NCBI GenBank assembly: GCA_938045805.1
Contig: CALIBL010000001.1
Coordinates: 92,966 to 156,965 of the forward strand
DNA length: 64,000 bases
Source of the DNA: an uncultured Rubripirellula sp.
GTDB taxonomy: Bacteria > Planctomycetota > Planctomycetia > Pirellulales > Pirellulaceae
Reading direction: 5' to 3'
The position numbers and the translations under genes were made by a program. Numbering within the stretch: the first letter of the stretch is position 1; every line of letters begins with the position of its first letter. Shown piece after piece: positions 16,800-25,501 of the stretch. The notes beneath the pieces were generated by a model. That model was not told where the DNA came from. It ran no database searches and saw only the letters and a list, made by a program, of their open reading frames with translations.

Positions 16800-19754
16800 T
16801 CAGTCGATTGAAAACCAAGAAGCAGGTTCAAAGACCAAAGGTTGTTCATTGGCCGTTGTTTCTTGGATTTTTGTTTCGCCGTGCGGAGCACTGTCGGCAA
16901 AGGTGGATCGATATTTTGAAGGCATCGCTTTTCCTTCACCGAATTCGATCTTCTCCCTTTGCGGGGCGTGATCAAGGAGAGTCACCGGTTTAATTGTTCC
17001 AACAGGTTGTCGGCTTGCGCGAAGATTTGGTTCACGGACAATCCTATGATTGTGATTCTCTATCACTGATTGTCCCTGACTAGAGCCGGTTGAGCTTGGT
17101 TTTACTTGAGGATTAGGCAGAGGATTGTATCGAAGTCCGCAGTCATTGCAGCCATTTTCCAGCATTCCTCCACCAGAAATACCTGGAAGTGCCAAAAGTT
17201 CCTCTGCAGAGATTGTACCTGGATCGAGCCACAGGCCTTCGGGTGTGAGTTCCATTGTGCCCATGTCCAAGTCAAGATTTCTTCGAATCACTTCGTAGCT
17301 CACAAAAACATCGAGTAGTCCGTTCTGTGCGCTAAGGAGGGTGTCAAGTGCTTCGATCGCGTCACGTGCAGCGGTGGGACCGGTGTTGCCACCGCGTACA
17401 TCATTCAGGATACGAATGTCCGTGTTCAAGTCGATTTGATCTGCCGCGATGGCAACGGCTTGACGCCCGAGTTCGAATCGCAGGCGATTTGCTTGAAGTT
17501 GTCGAACCTCGGATCGTAGGAGCTGCCAAATATTATCCTCGTAAATGTAATACTGGCGTTTGGTCTGCTCGTATCGGATGAGTTCGCGACGATAACGATT
17601 TCGCTCCAGTAAACGCGTGATGGGGGCATCCCACTGAAGACCAAGATTGAGTGACGCACTTTTTGACAGTGAACTGTTGATGTCTGTATTGCCCACTCCG
17701 CCGCTGACGACGATATCCAAATAACTTTCTAAATCATTCGCGACAACTTCGATCTGCCGCCACGAATCAACGAGCGCAGCTCGTGCGTTAGCCCAATCAC
17801 GCCGATTGTTCTTTGCGATCTCAAATGCAATTTCGGGTGTCAGGTCGATCTCGGGAAGAAGAACGCTCTCTGTTCTTGCTCGAGCTTGAATCAACTGTAG
17901 CAAAAGGACATCATCACCCAGTTCTGCAACAAGATCTTGCGAACCTAGGATGATTTCATCACGGAGTTGTTGAGCCAGTTCCGCAGGATCAGTTTGAGGG
18001 CCATTAGTCTGCAGTGATTCAAAGGATGCCTGCAGAGCCACGATTCTCGCTTGGTAAGCTTTCAGTCGAGTCTCGAGCTTTGAGTATTCGCCGAGCAGTT
18101 TATCGGTTAGTCCACCGAGTCGCTCCATCTCAAAGATCGATTCGTCAATTTCCGAGAGGTTCAGCAATCCGCAGATGCTCTGCTTTTCGGTGTTGTAGAT
18201 ATTCGATAACTTCTCGGTTTGTTTCCGTCGCTCAGGTAAGGATTGCTGTAACTGCTCGATGTCCTTCGAGATAATCAGCAAGTCTTTATCGATCAGGCCT
18301 CTGGTGAAATTCTCCAGCGGCTTCATTTCAATTGCGAGCTGTTTTAAGGATTGAGAAAGGCCATCAGACCATGCAATATTTGAAACGGGTAAGCCAGTCA
18401 CATCGTCAAGTTTGATTTCGGCGGTAGCAAGAATAGATTCATTGATTTCACCCACATTTGCGCGAAGTGCACTCAATTCCTCTCGCCGTGTTAACAACGT
18501 TCGATCGATTAGTTCGAATCGGTCGAGGATTGGGTCGTCCAGTTTGACGCAGATGTATGGCGGTAATCCGAGGGTTTGAAGAAACTGGTCAACAGAGCGT
18601 TGGTAGCTAGCCTGTTGGTTAACCAGACTACTCTGTCCTCGAAGTAATGCGGCACGTGTTTGCGCAACTTGAAGACGTTGACGGACAATCCGATCTGGAG
18701 TGTCCGGGATGGTGGTCAACATTTCAATGAGTTGTTCTTCGAGCAACAGCAGGTTCTCGGTCTGCCTTGCAATATTTTCCTCGGTGTTTCGAATACGGAG
18801 CTGATTCTGAAGGAGACCCAGATAACCGCCCGCGCCTCCAATACCGCTGCCCGGATTCCCGATTCCATTGACCGAATTCTGCGCGATACGCGAAGTGGGA
18901 GAGCCAACGGTGATGTTTAGATAGAACGATCGCCGAAAACGCTCAAAACCTCTGATGCTCGCCAATAACGAGCGCTCGGATTGAGTGAGTCCTTCCATTA
19001 CTTTGTCTCGACCGGCACCCCTCAACAGTGGCTGCACGAGCGAGAAGTCAAGAAAGGATGAAGACGTGCGAAGGCTTGAATTGCCAGTGAGATCCCAAAC
19101 GATGCTATTGGCCATGTTGACCACAAGGTCCGTCCCGTTCACGAATCCGCGACGCATCGCCATGTTTCGATCGCCCAAAGCAATAGAAGTTGGGCCGCCA
19201 CTGCGTGTCGAGAGGGCTGTATCCGCACCTCCGAAAAACTGCGTTTCAAATTCAAATCGTTGAGCGATGACATCCAGTGCCGCGAAGTAAAGCGATTCAA
19301 CCTGCTCTTGATATTGCGTCGAGTGGAGCCGCGCGATCTGCACAGCGTTTTCCTGATTGAGGACCAGTACCCCATCTTCATCAAGCGGTAGATATTTCCA
19401 CCAATCAGGGTTCTCGGTGGTATTCGTGATGCCGGCAGCTTCCCAAAGCGGGTAGCCCCGACGCTCGTCCACGCACTGCATGTACTGGTAAGAGGAGGGG
19501 TCATCTAGAGGCATCGGTTGAAAATCAAGATCGAAGGGATTGAACATCCTGCTTCGCCGATCTATGTCCGCCCGGATCGCCACGTTGGGGGGCCGCGCCA
19601 CATGAGAAGCCTTTTCATCCAACAGGGCGTTTACCTCAAGATCTGCTTGCTGACGGTAGTACTGCCTGTGACACCCCGCTAGAGAGGTGAAGATCGAGGC
19701 GGCTACCAAAACAAGCGTGAGAGACCAGCGTTCCGAGCGGGAGGAGAAATGCAT
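16800..19754 (-). CDS. Large TolC-like outer-membrane efflux lipoprotein
   Basis: The ATG at 19754 gives 984 residues. A start at 19820 would add 22 residues ahead of the signal peptide. A signal sequence ends at lipobox SLAGC (Cys28). Two stretches match the outer-membrane efflux (OEP) helical repeats: about 200-420 (VQPLLRGAGRD, QLRIRNTEENIARQTENLLLLEEQL) and about 640-900 (AFEIAKNNRRDWANARAALVD and LGLQWDAPITRLLERNRYR). A long extra helical insert lies between them. TolC proteins are normally 430-520 residues, so this one is about twice the length. The C-terminal 90 residues are polar and probably disordered. It probably serves as the outer-membrane exit duct for an efflux or type I export pump encoded elsewhere. 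Confidence 0.8.
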   Translation of the reverse strand: MHFSSRSERWSLTLVLVAASIFTSLAGCHRQYYRQQADLEVNALLDEKASHVARPPNVAIRADIDRRSRMFNPFDLDFQPMPLDDPSSYQYMQCVDERRGYPLWEAAGITNTTENPDWWKYLPLDEDGVLVLNQENAVQIARLHSTQYQEQVESLYFAALDVIAQRFEFETQFFGGADTALSTRSGGPTSIALGDRNMAMRRGFVNGTDLVVNMANSIVWDLTGNSSLRTSSSFLDFSLVQPLLRGAGRDKVMEGLTQSERSLLASIRGFERFRRSFYLNITVGSPTSRIAQNSVNGIGNPGSGIGGAGGYLGLLQNQLRIRNTEENIARQTENLLLLEEQLIEMLTTIPDTPDRIVRQRLQVAQTRAALLRGQSSLVNQQASYQRSVDQFLQTLGLPPYICVKLDDPILDRFELIDRTLLTRREELSALRANVGEINESILATAEIKLDDVTGLPVSNIAWSDGLSQSLKQLAIEMKPLENFTRGLIDKDLLIISKDIEQLQQSLPERRKQTEKLSNIYNTEKQSICGLLNLSEIDESIFEMERLGGLTDKLLGEYSKLETRLKAYQARIVALQASFESLQTNGPQTDPAELAQQLRDEIILGSQDLVAELGDDVLLLQLIQARARTESVLLPEIDLTPEIAFEIAKNNRRDWANARAALVDSWRQIEVVANDLESYLDIVVSGGVGNTDINSSLSKSASLNLGLQWDAPITRLLERNRYRRELIRYEQTKRQYYIYEDNIWQLLRSEVRQLQANRLRFELGRQAVAIAADQIDLNTDIRILNDVRGGNTGPTAARDAIEALDTLLSAQNGLLDVFVSYEVIRRNLDLDMGTMELTPEGLWLDPGTISAEELLALPGISGGGMLENGCNDCGLRYNPLPNPQVKPSSTGSSQGQSVIENHNHRIVREPNLRASRQPVGTIKPVTLLDHAPQREKIEFGEGKAMPSKYRSTFADSAPHGETKIQETTANEQPLVFEPASWFSID

Positions 19755-19997
19755 GACTAGCTTCACTATCGAATCCGAGGGGTTGATACGCGTTCTGGAT
19801 CGAATTGAGGGTGATCCCAACGATATCGGATTCGGTGATTTATCCGGCTAGGTGCAGTAGTAGTGGTCGCAACGGTGCTAGATGTTGTTCTTGCTGGTCT
19901 GATTGGTCCGATTAGGAAAAATGTGCGGGGAAGATAATTTGGATTGAGAAAACCTCCGGTTAGACTGGTGGTAGAGCAGTCAGGTTGCTATAGACGA

Positions 19998-20046
19998 GTA
20001 GAAACGTCTCCTTTCTACGGATTTCCTTCGTAGGAACCAGAAATCC
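19998..20046. repeat. Cluster of overlapping inverted repeats
   Basis: Three perfect inverted pairs overlap here: GTAGAAA (19998-20004) with TTTCTAC (20012-20018); CTACG (20015-20019) with CGTAG (20029-20033); and GGATTTC (20019-20025) with GAAATCC (20040-20046). They are mutually exclusive folds. They sit just upstream of a candidate promoter for 20213-21742, so an operator for a dimeric regulator or a structured leader of an upstream transcript are both possible. Confidence 0.4.
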
Positions 20047-20075
20047 TTGACGTTCTAAATTACCCAACTTAGTAT
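20047..20075 (+). promoter_or_regulatory. Candidate sigma-70 promoter for the 20213-22265 unit
   Basis: TTGACG at 20047-20052 is followed after 17 bases by TAGTAT at 20070-20075, about 140 bases upstream of the first gene. The -35 matches 5 of 6 and the -10 matches 4 of 6 consensus positions, with ideal spacing. The rest of the 19755-20212 spacer shows no coding potential. Confidence 0.35.
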
Positions 20076-20212
20076 TCGAGAAGGCAATTTCCCGACTCAT
20101 GTCGTCCTGAGAGATGTTTTCGCATCCCAAATGGCGTACCGTTGCGACTCAATTTGCTTCTTCTCGGACGAACCAACCAAACTTTTGAACCTTCGGTACT
20201 CGAAGTACGACC

Positions 20213-21742
20213 ATGATGAACTTAGTTTTCGGTGGGTTGCTGGGTGTCATCCTCATTGGCTTTTTTGTCGTTGTGTGGAAGGCATCCCCCAACTGGCGTT
20301 GGTACAACATCGTTGCAGTCTGCATCACGATGATTCTGTCTGTCGTCTTTATTTTTCCGACCGCTGGGGTTTTAAAAAGTCGCTCGAGTTGGCATCAGTT
20401 GAAGGAAAAACTTGAAGTTCAGTATGAGGAAGTTGCGGCCGAACAGAGGTTGATCAAGTACGGCGACAACGACCAAGAAATGCCCCGTTACGGCGCCGGA
20501 GTCGTTGAGTTGGGGATGGAGCTATCCAAGATTGGGATTGAGGCGGGCCGTCGATGGCCGAACCTCGTGCTCCAGCAAATGAATAATAATCAAGTCGTGC
20601 TTTCAAAGCCTCCGGAAGATGCAGGTGGGATCGCTGGTATGCCTGCTGATCCAGCAGCTGCACCGCCGGCGGCGGCCGCCGCAGTACCATTAGTGCCTGT
20701 TGACATGGTTGTGTATGGTTTTGGGGAAGTTGAATTCAACAGTGACGGAGTGCGTCTACCAGCGGTCTATCTTGGTGAGTATCGAGTGACTGCCAGTACA
20801 CCGGATTCTGTCACCTTGGCACCGACCAGTGCTCTCGAACCTTCGCAGCGAAACGCTCTGCAAAAGCTTCCAACTTTTGGGCAGACCGTTTCATGGACGC
20901 TCTACGAATTACTTCCGTTAGACGCACATGCCCCATTTATCACTGATGGTAGTCAGCCAGAGGATAACTTCATCTTGGGAAGCGTTGATCAGACTTTGGT
21001 CAACCAATTATTGTCCAACGCGCTCCGGCTGACTCGTAACAGTGCGCAGGAGAACAATCCACCTTTGCAAACGAATCTTGATTCACTCAAGTCATATCTT
21101 GAGGACGGACGCCGCGCAACCGATGACGATTTACCGGTGACTCGCTGGTCGATGATTGAGTTCGTGCAAACAAAAAAAATCGAAGTGGACAGCCCGGAGC
21201 AACGGGGCGCATTGGATGGTGGCTTTTTTGATCTGACTGGACGTGCAGTGGATAGCCGTTTACAGCGTTCGGATGATAATGAGGTTGTCTTCAAGAAAGG
21301 TGACCGAGTTTTGATGAAGGAGGAAGCTGCTAACGTGCTGATAAATGAAGGCGTAGCTGAATTGCGGGATCGATACTACCTGCGTCCGTTGAATGATTAC
21401 CGTTTCATTCTGAGGCAGCTTCGTTTGCGATTAGACGATCTCGCTGGACGAAAAACGGAGTTGGAATTTGAAAAGCAGGTGCTCGAGCAGGCAATCGCCA
21501 AAACCGAGGATATGTTGGTTAAGAACCAATCTGACAAGCTGAAGTTGGAACAGGACTTGGAGCAATTCCGAGTAGAGAAAACTGCAATGGATGATTACAC
21601 CACTAAAATGCGAGCACAGCTCGAGCAAATGCGAACCGAGATGGCTCAAATCCATCAACACAACCTATCGTTGGAGCAAGAGATTGCTCAGAAACACCAG
21701 GCGATTGAGCGACGTTTGGACGGTTTATCCTTGGCTGAATAA
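20213..21742 (+). CDS. Membrane protein with C-terminal coiled coil, function unknown
   Basis: The protein has 509 residues (a second ATG follows at 20216). Two membrane segments are at the N-terminus (about 5-22 and 33-53), then a charged helix, and an Ala/Pro-rich stretch near 143-160. A mixed alpha/beta middle contains VYGFGEVEFNSDGVRLPAVYLGEY, and a long Gln/Glu/Lys coiled coil runs from about 405 to 505. I do not recognise a characterised family; the shape suggests a planctomycete-specific envelope scaffold. It is followed after 25 bases by the gene at 21768, presumably in the same transcript. Confidence 0.75.
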   Translation: MMNLVFGGLLGVILIGFFVVVWKASPNWRWYNIVAVCITMILSVVFIFPTAGVLKSRSSWHQLKEKLEVQYEEVAAEQRLIKYGDNDQEMPRYGAGVVELGMELSKIGIEAGRRWPNLVLQQMNNNQVVLSKPPEDAGGIAGMPADPAAAPPAAAAAVPLVPVDMVVYGFGEVEFNSDGVRLPAVYLGEYRVTASTPDSVTLAPTSALEPSQRNALQKLPTFGQTVSWTLYELLPLDAHAPFITDGSQPEDNFILGSVDQTLVNQLLSNALRLTRNSAQENNPPLQTNLDSLKSYLEDGRRATDDDLPVTRWSMIEFVQTKKIEVDSPEQRGALDGGFFDLTGRAVDSRLQRSDDNEVVFKKGDRVLMKEEAANVLINEGVAELRDRYYLRPLNDYRFILRQLRLRLDDLAGRKTELEFEKQVLEQAIAKTEDMLVKNQSDKLKLEQDLEQFRVEKTAMDDYTTKMRAQLEQMRTEMAQIHQHNLSLEQEIAQKHQAIERRLDGLSLAE

Positions 21743-21767
21743 ATCCACAGATGATTAGGCTAGGTTC

Positions 21768-22265
21768 ATGGATGTGCATGAGACAGCACTAGGGCGCTGG
21801 GTGGACATTGAGTTCGATTGCCTGCCGCTCAGGTCCGTCACTCGATTAGATGTCCCATTGGATGCTTCCCCAGTCTACGAGCAATTCATTCTTCGAGTGA
21901 AGCACGCAATCGAAAAGCACGGTAGTCACAATTCTTACTACCTACATCGAGGTAAGTGTAAGTTTCATTTAACCAATGCACAGGATCACGGTGCGGTGTG
22001 CTTCCGTTTTGAAGGTACCGTTCTCACTGGTCAGGAAGATCTCAAGACGCGAACGATGGATCTTACTGTCGACCTTGACCAGGAAACCTGTTCCTGGTTG
22101 ACGGAGCCAAGTGTTGGTTTTCTCGCGGAAAGTGTTCAACATGCGGTGGTTGTGGAATTCAACCGTTACATTGAAGCCGGAGATCTCACCAAAGCAAAAA
22201 AACGGATTGAAGCGATACAAGCTGAGAGCGACCGAGGTGATGGTTACGTCGGAATGTATCTCTAG
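21768..22265 (+). CDS. Hypothetical protein, 165 residues
   Basis: A soluble mixed alpha/beta protein with no signal peptide. Notable segments are LGRWVDIEFDCLPLRSV near the start, HNSYYLHRGKCKFHL and GAVCFRFEGTVLT in the middle and a helical end (AKKRIEAIQAESDRG). No known motif is visible. It sits 25 bases downstream of the membrane/coiled-coil gene and is convergent with 22278-23450, so it is probably co-expressed with the former. Confidence 0.7.
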   Translation: MDVHETALGRWVDIEFDCLPLRSVTRLDVPLDASPVYEQFILRVKHAIEKHGSHNSYYLHRGKCKFHLTNAQDHGAVCFRFEGTVLTGQEDLKTRTMDLTVDLDQETCSWLTEPSVGFLAESVQHAVVVEFNRYIEAGDLTKAKKRIEAIQAESDRGDGYVGMYL

Positions 22266-22277
22266 TCAGGCAACGTT

Positions 22278-23450
22278 CTAGCTTCGGGATGCATCCAGTA
22301 CCGCCGCGTACCCGAGTAGATCGCCTTTGTCTTTGCAGTATTCTAGGAGAGGCATGAATCCATCTTGGTCGTTGATCGCTTTGGTTTTTTGGGCGATTTC
22401 CAAGAGTAATGGTACGATCCGTTGCGATGGCACCTCTTGAGGAACCATGCTCACGGCTGTCTCAATCGCCTGTTGATGTTTCCCCGTTCGATCTAATAAG
22501 TCGACGTACGTCTCCATCGCACCGGTTCCGTGCTCAGAGGTATTTACACTTCGGGCCTTCCTTTGAAAGACCGTGAGTCCCGCATCAACGTTTTCGCCCA
22601 TGAGAATGGAATAGAAGGTTGAATACGCTGGGTAGAAATCAACAAATGGCTCATCACCTGGATATTGAAACTGGTGATGCAAGCGTCGTCCGTACTGGGT
22701 CAATTCCCAGGCCTTACGGATTTGTTCAGGTTCTTCCAAGATTGAAGCAATTTTAACAGTCGACGCGAGGTGTGTTGTGTCGAGGTGATAGCCACCGTCG
22801 GCAAGGATCCATTGCCGTTTATCAATCATCTCGTAAAGGGTTTCTTCAGGAGCGGCGGGCGCTTCCCTATTTGCAATATCTGCTCGAACCATCTCGCAGA
22901 GTTCTGAGTAAAAATGTTCTAGTAGGCAGGCCGCAGCGGCCGCGCGATCATCTTTGCTACGTCCAACGATGGTTTGATCATAGAGCGTGATACTGTTGCA
23001 AGTTCCTTGGTGATCAAGGACCGCTTGAAAACCTCTCGCGACATCAACTCCTTCATGAAGGAGTACCTGAATCATATCGTCGTAGTTCTCTTCGCTGATG
23101 TCGACTTCTGAGAGAAGTTGTCTCGCGTTCATGACATCACCCGTTGGACGCAAGTACATCCAGCCCTCTCCCACTCGACCAAGCCGAATCAACATTGAAC
23201 CGGTTTCCCGGCACGCATCCAGCAGACCCTGCTCGAGTTGCCTTTCAATATCTTCCGCACGCTTGATTTCATTCTCTGGGCTGATCAGGGGTAGCCCGAG
23301 ACGAATTCGAGTTTGCATTTTCAACGCCTCGAATAGCTCCATCGGTTGCCCAGATTCTCGAAAGTGAGAGATGATTTGATCCAAGATATCCGATGAAGTT
23401 GAGTTGGGGTCAGCGAAAGCTGCGAAGATCTCTTGGTTCTGATTTGTCAT
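22278..23450 (-). CDS. Helical protein of unknown function near the WXG100-like gene
   Basis: From the ATG at 23450 it has 390 residues; an upstream in-frame start at 23477 is less likely. It appears mostly helical, with TPR-like or ARM-like spacing toward the C-terminus (ETYVDLLDRTGKHQQAIETAV). Other segments include LIRLGRVGEGWMYLRPTGD, EEPEQIRKAWELTQYGRRLH and DEPFVDFYPAYSTFYSILMG. I do not recognise the family. It lies 236 bases after 23687-24175 on the same strand and may be the last gene of that unit or have its own promoter. Confidence 0.7.
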   Translation of the reverse strand: MTNQNQEIFAAFADPNSTSSDILDQIISHFRESGQPMELFEALKMQTRIRLGLPLISPENEIKRAEDIERQLEQGLLDACRETGSMLIRLGRVGEGWMYLRPTGDVMNARQLLSEVDISEENYDDMIQVLLHEGVDVARGFQAVLDHQGTCNSITLYDQTIVGRSKDDRAAAAACLLEHFYSELCEMVRADIANREAPAAPEETLYEMIDKRQWILADGGYHLDTTHLASTVKIASILEEPEQIRKAWELTQYGRRLHHQFQYPGDEPFVDFYPAYSTFYSILMGENVDAGLTVFQRKARSVNTSEHGTGAMETYVDLLDRTGKHQQAIETAVSMVPQEVPSQRIVPLLLEIAQKTKAINDQDGFMPLLEYCKDKGDLLGYAAVLDASRS

Positions 23451-23686
23451 GGTTTGATTAAGCGATCGAATGAACAACTGGGTACGGAAGACCTCTTGGG
23501 TCTAGCTTCATTTTTTCGGCATGTTTAATGCCGTGGTTAGACTCGGCCTTTCCCTGATTATGCCATAGTCAGTGTTGTTTTCGCAGGGGAAGTACAAGCG
23601 AAAAGCGGCCCACATCAAGATCACATTGATCAAAAGCACTCGCTGCGACGTCGATCGTTTCTTGGGTGAAGCCTAGTTGCGTGGAT

Positions 23687-24175
23687 TTAATCGTCAGTGG
23701 ATTGGTCCGTATAAGCTCTGAGATGATCAATGAGTTGTCGAAGATCTACTGCAGCTTGTTGTAAGGTCGAATCACAATGATTGGTGACATCGGATAGTGG
23801 GCCGAGCAATTGATCGCAGTCGCGGGAGATTTGATGTGCCCAGTGTTTGGCTCGACGTATTTTCGCATTGCATAAATCGAGTCGAGCTTCCGCTCTCCGC
23901 ACGCGTTTTTTTTCTTCACTTGCAGTTGGCTGATCTTCGTTTCTCACTGAAGATGTTTTTGCAGCGAGCTGGTCTCTCGCCTCACTCAGGCTTCTCTCTG
24001 CAATTTGGAGTTGTCTGCGCCAGTAAGAGGGGTAGTCATGGCCAAAGGCTTGCTCGCCTTTCATGACTGCTAATTTGATTTCCTCGGTGATTGCTTGAAG
24101 TTCATCGGAGAACTTGACAAGTCCTCGATGAAAATTTTCGATCGAGTCGATGTTGGTGACATTACTTGTATTCAT
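23687..24175 (-). CDS. Small helical partner of the WXG100-like protein
   Basis: The protein has 162 residues, nearly all helical. Residues about 10-45 form one amphipathic helix (FSDELQAITEEIKLAVM), a Trp/Arg-rich turn follows (YPSYWRRQLQ), then long charged helices (KKRVRRAEARLDLCNAKIRRAK) and a final helix. The ATG directly follows the stop codon of the WXG100-like gene (TAAATG), so the two are almost certainly translated as a pair. No signal peptide or membrane segment. Function unknown; a chaperone-like or structural partner is conceivable. Confidence 0.75.
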   Translation of the reverse strand: MNTSNVTNIDSIENFHRGLVKFSDELQAITEEIKLAVMKGEQAFGHDYPSYWRRQLQIAERSLSEARDQLAAKTSSVRNEDQPTASEEKKRVRRAEARLDLCNAKIRRAKHWAHQISRDCDQLLGPLSDVTNHCDSTLQQAAVDLRQLIDHLRAYTDQSTDD

Positions 24176-24445
24176 TTAACGTCCAAGGTAGGCATCAATC
24201 TGCTCTGCCTTCCTGAGTAGATACGGGATGTGTTCTTCCGTGGCTTGAACCAGTTTGGACAGTTGTTGCATCTGACCGGAAAATTCCGTCGCAAATTTTC
24301 TCTGCTGTTCATCTCGCCAACTTTGCTCAAGCTGATTGACTTGTGAGCCAAGGATTACGGATTGCTGCTTCATTTCTTCAGCAAACCGGTGAAGGTGTCC
24401 TGCAAACTGTCGTAGATGTTCAGGGTCGACAATGGCTTGATTCAT
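24176..24445 (-). CDS. WXG100/ESAT-6-like small protein
   Basis: The protein has 89 residues, of the size and helix-turn-helix plan of the WXG100 superfamily. It starts near DPEHLRQFAGHLHRF, has a central Trp at residue 43 in the turn (QSWRDEQQRKF) and a second amphipathic helix to the C-terminus. The turn reads WRD instead of WxG, and I do not see the YxxxD/E secretion motif at the C-terminus. In Actinobacteria and Firmicutes such proteins are type VII secretion substrates; here no FtsK/EssC-type ATPase is nearby. The gene is coupled to 23687-24175 and follows the TPR gene by 99 bases. Confidence 0.7.
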   Translation of the reverse strand: MNQAIVDPEHLRQFAGHLHRFAEEMKQQSVILGSQVNQLEQSWRDEQQRKFATEFSGQMQQLSKLVQATEEHIPYLLRKAEQIDAYLGR

Positions 24446-24544
24446 GAGAGATTCAGTTTATGTGTTGAAAGAAGCTAATGTGATTCTGGTGGAAGTGGTT
24501 GAATCATGCAGTTGCAATGGGTCGGATGCATGGCAATCCACTGT

Positions 24545-25363
24545 TCAGGCATCCGAGCCGATTCGGCTTTCGAGTTCGTGTAATTGATCTTTGTATAACT
24601 CGAGCGTTTGTGTGGCTCCGATGCGTTCCGCAGTTAAGGCGAGCAATTTGAGTGCTGCAATTTTAAGCGATGGGGTTGCCGTAACTGCTCGCCTTAATGC
24701 GACCGATCGGAGGGACCGCATCGCGTCATGGTTGCGTCCAAGTTCTAGTTGGCACTTTCCACGAAGATAAGAGGCACTGGCCGAGAAGTGATCTTGTTGG
24801 AGAAGAATCGTCACTGCATCAATCGCATCTTGGTGGCGTCCAGCGTCTAAAAGAGCTTCACCCAATGATAAGCGAAGGTCGTGTAGTTCAGGATTCCTAT
24901 CCAGTCTCGCCTCACACACCTCGATTCTACGGCAGACCCAGTCGCTCGCACTTCGATTTAACTCTCGATCCATTTCGGGAGATTCAAGCTTTTTTGAAAC
25001 TTCAAGGACCTCTCTGTATTGTTGCAAGGATCTGGCCAAAATGGCTTCTTCGAGTTCCCATAACACTGATGCGTTATCTGGAAAAACTTGTACGGCTTGT
25101 TGTAAAACTCGCCGTGCATCAGCGGGGCGATTCTCACTGCGGTAAAGTTGGGCAAGCTCCATGTAGGAATCAAGGTCGGTGGGGCTTCCTTTAAGATGAT
25201 GTTCTAGGAATTGCCTTCGTTCAATCGATGCGTTGCTTCTCGTATGTGATGACTCGATATCTACTTCAGTTGGCATGGCATTGTTTTTGACAACGTCCTC
25301 ATTGAGGATCGTTTCACGCGCACCAGCGGCCGGTTTTTCACTTCGGTCGGTCTGATGGTTCAT
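24545..25363 (-). CDS. TPR-repeat protein
   Basis: From the ATG at 25363 it has 272 residues; a start at 25456 would add 31 unremarkable residues. After a polar N-terminal 40 residues, TPR units are readable: LDSYMELAQLYRSENRPADARRV then QAVQVFPDNASVLWELEEAI, and later LHDLRLSLGEALLDAGRHQDAI with SASYLRGKCQLELGRNHDAM. TPRs mediate protein contacts. It is the first gene of a - strand series with the WXG100-like and helical genes. No signal peptide, so probably cytoplasmic. Confidence 0.78.
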   Translation of the reverse strand: MNHQTDRSEKPAAGARETILNEDVVKNNAMPTEVDIESSHTRSNASIERRQFLEHHLKGSPTDLDSYMELAQLYRSENRPADARRVLQQAVQVFPDNASVLWELEEAILARSLQQYREVLEVSKKLESPEMDRELNRSASDWVCRRIEVCEARLDRNPELHDLRLSLGEALLDAGRHQDAIDAVTILLQQDHFSASASYLRGKCQLELGRNHDAMRSLRSVALRRAVTATPSLKIAALKLLALTAERIGATQTLELYKDQLHELESRIGSDA

Positions 25364-25501
25364 GGCAGATTTCCTGCAGAGTTGACGGACTTCGCGACGA
25401 TTTGCGTCGGCCGGAGTGTTAGACGGTGTCGTGTTTCTGAAAGCGCGAAGAGGCAAGGCAGTACAAGCTTTCTATGGCATAACAAGCGAGTAACTGTTTG
25501 G

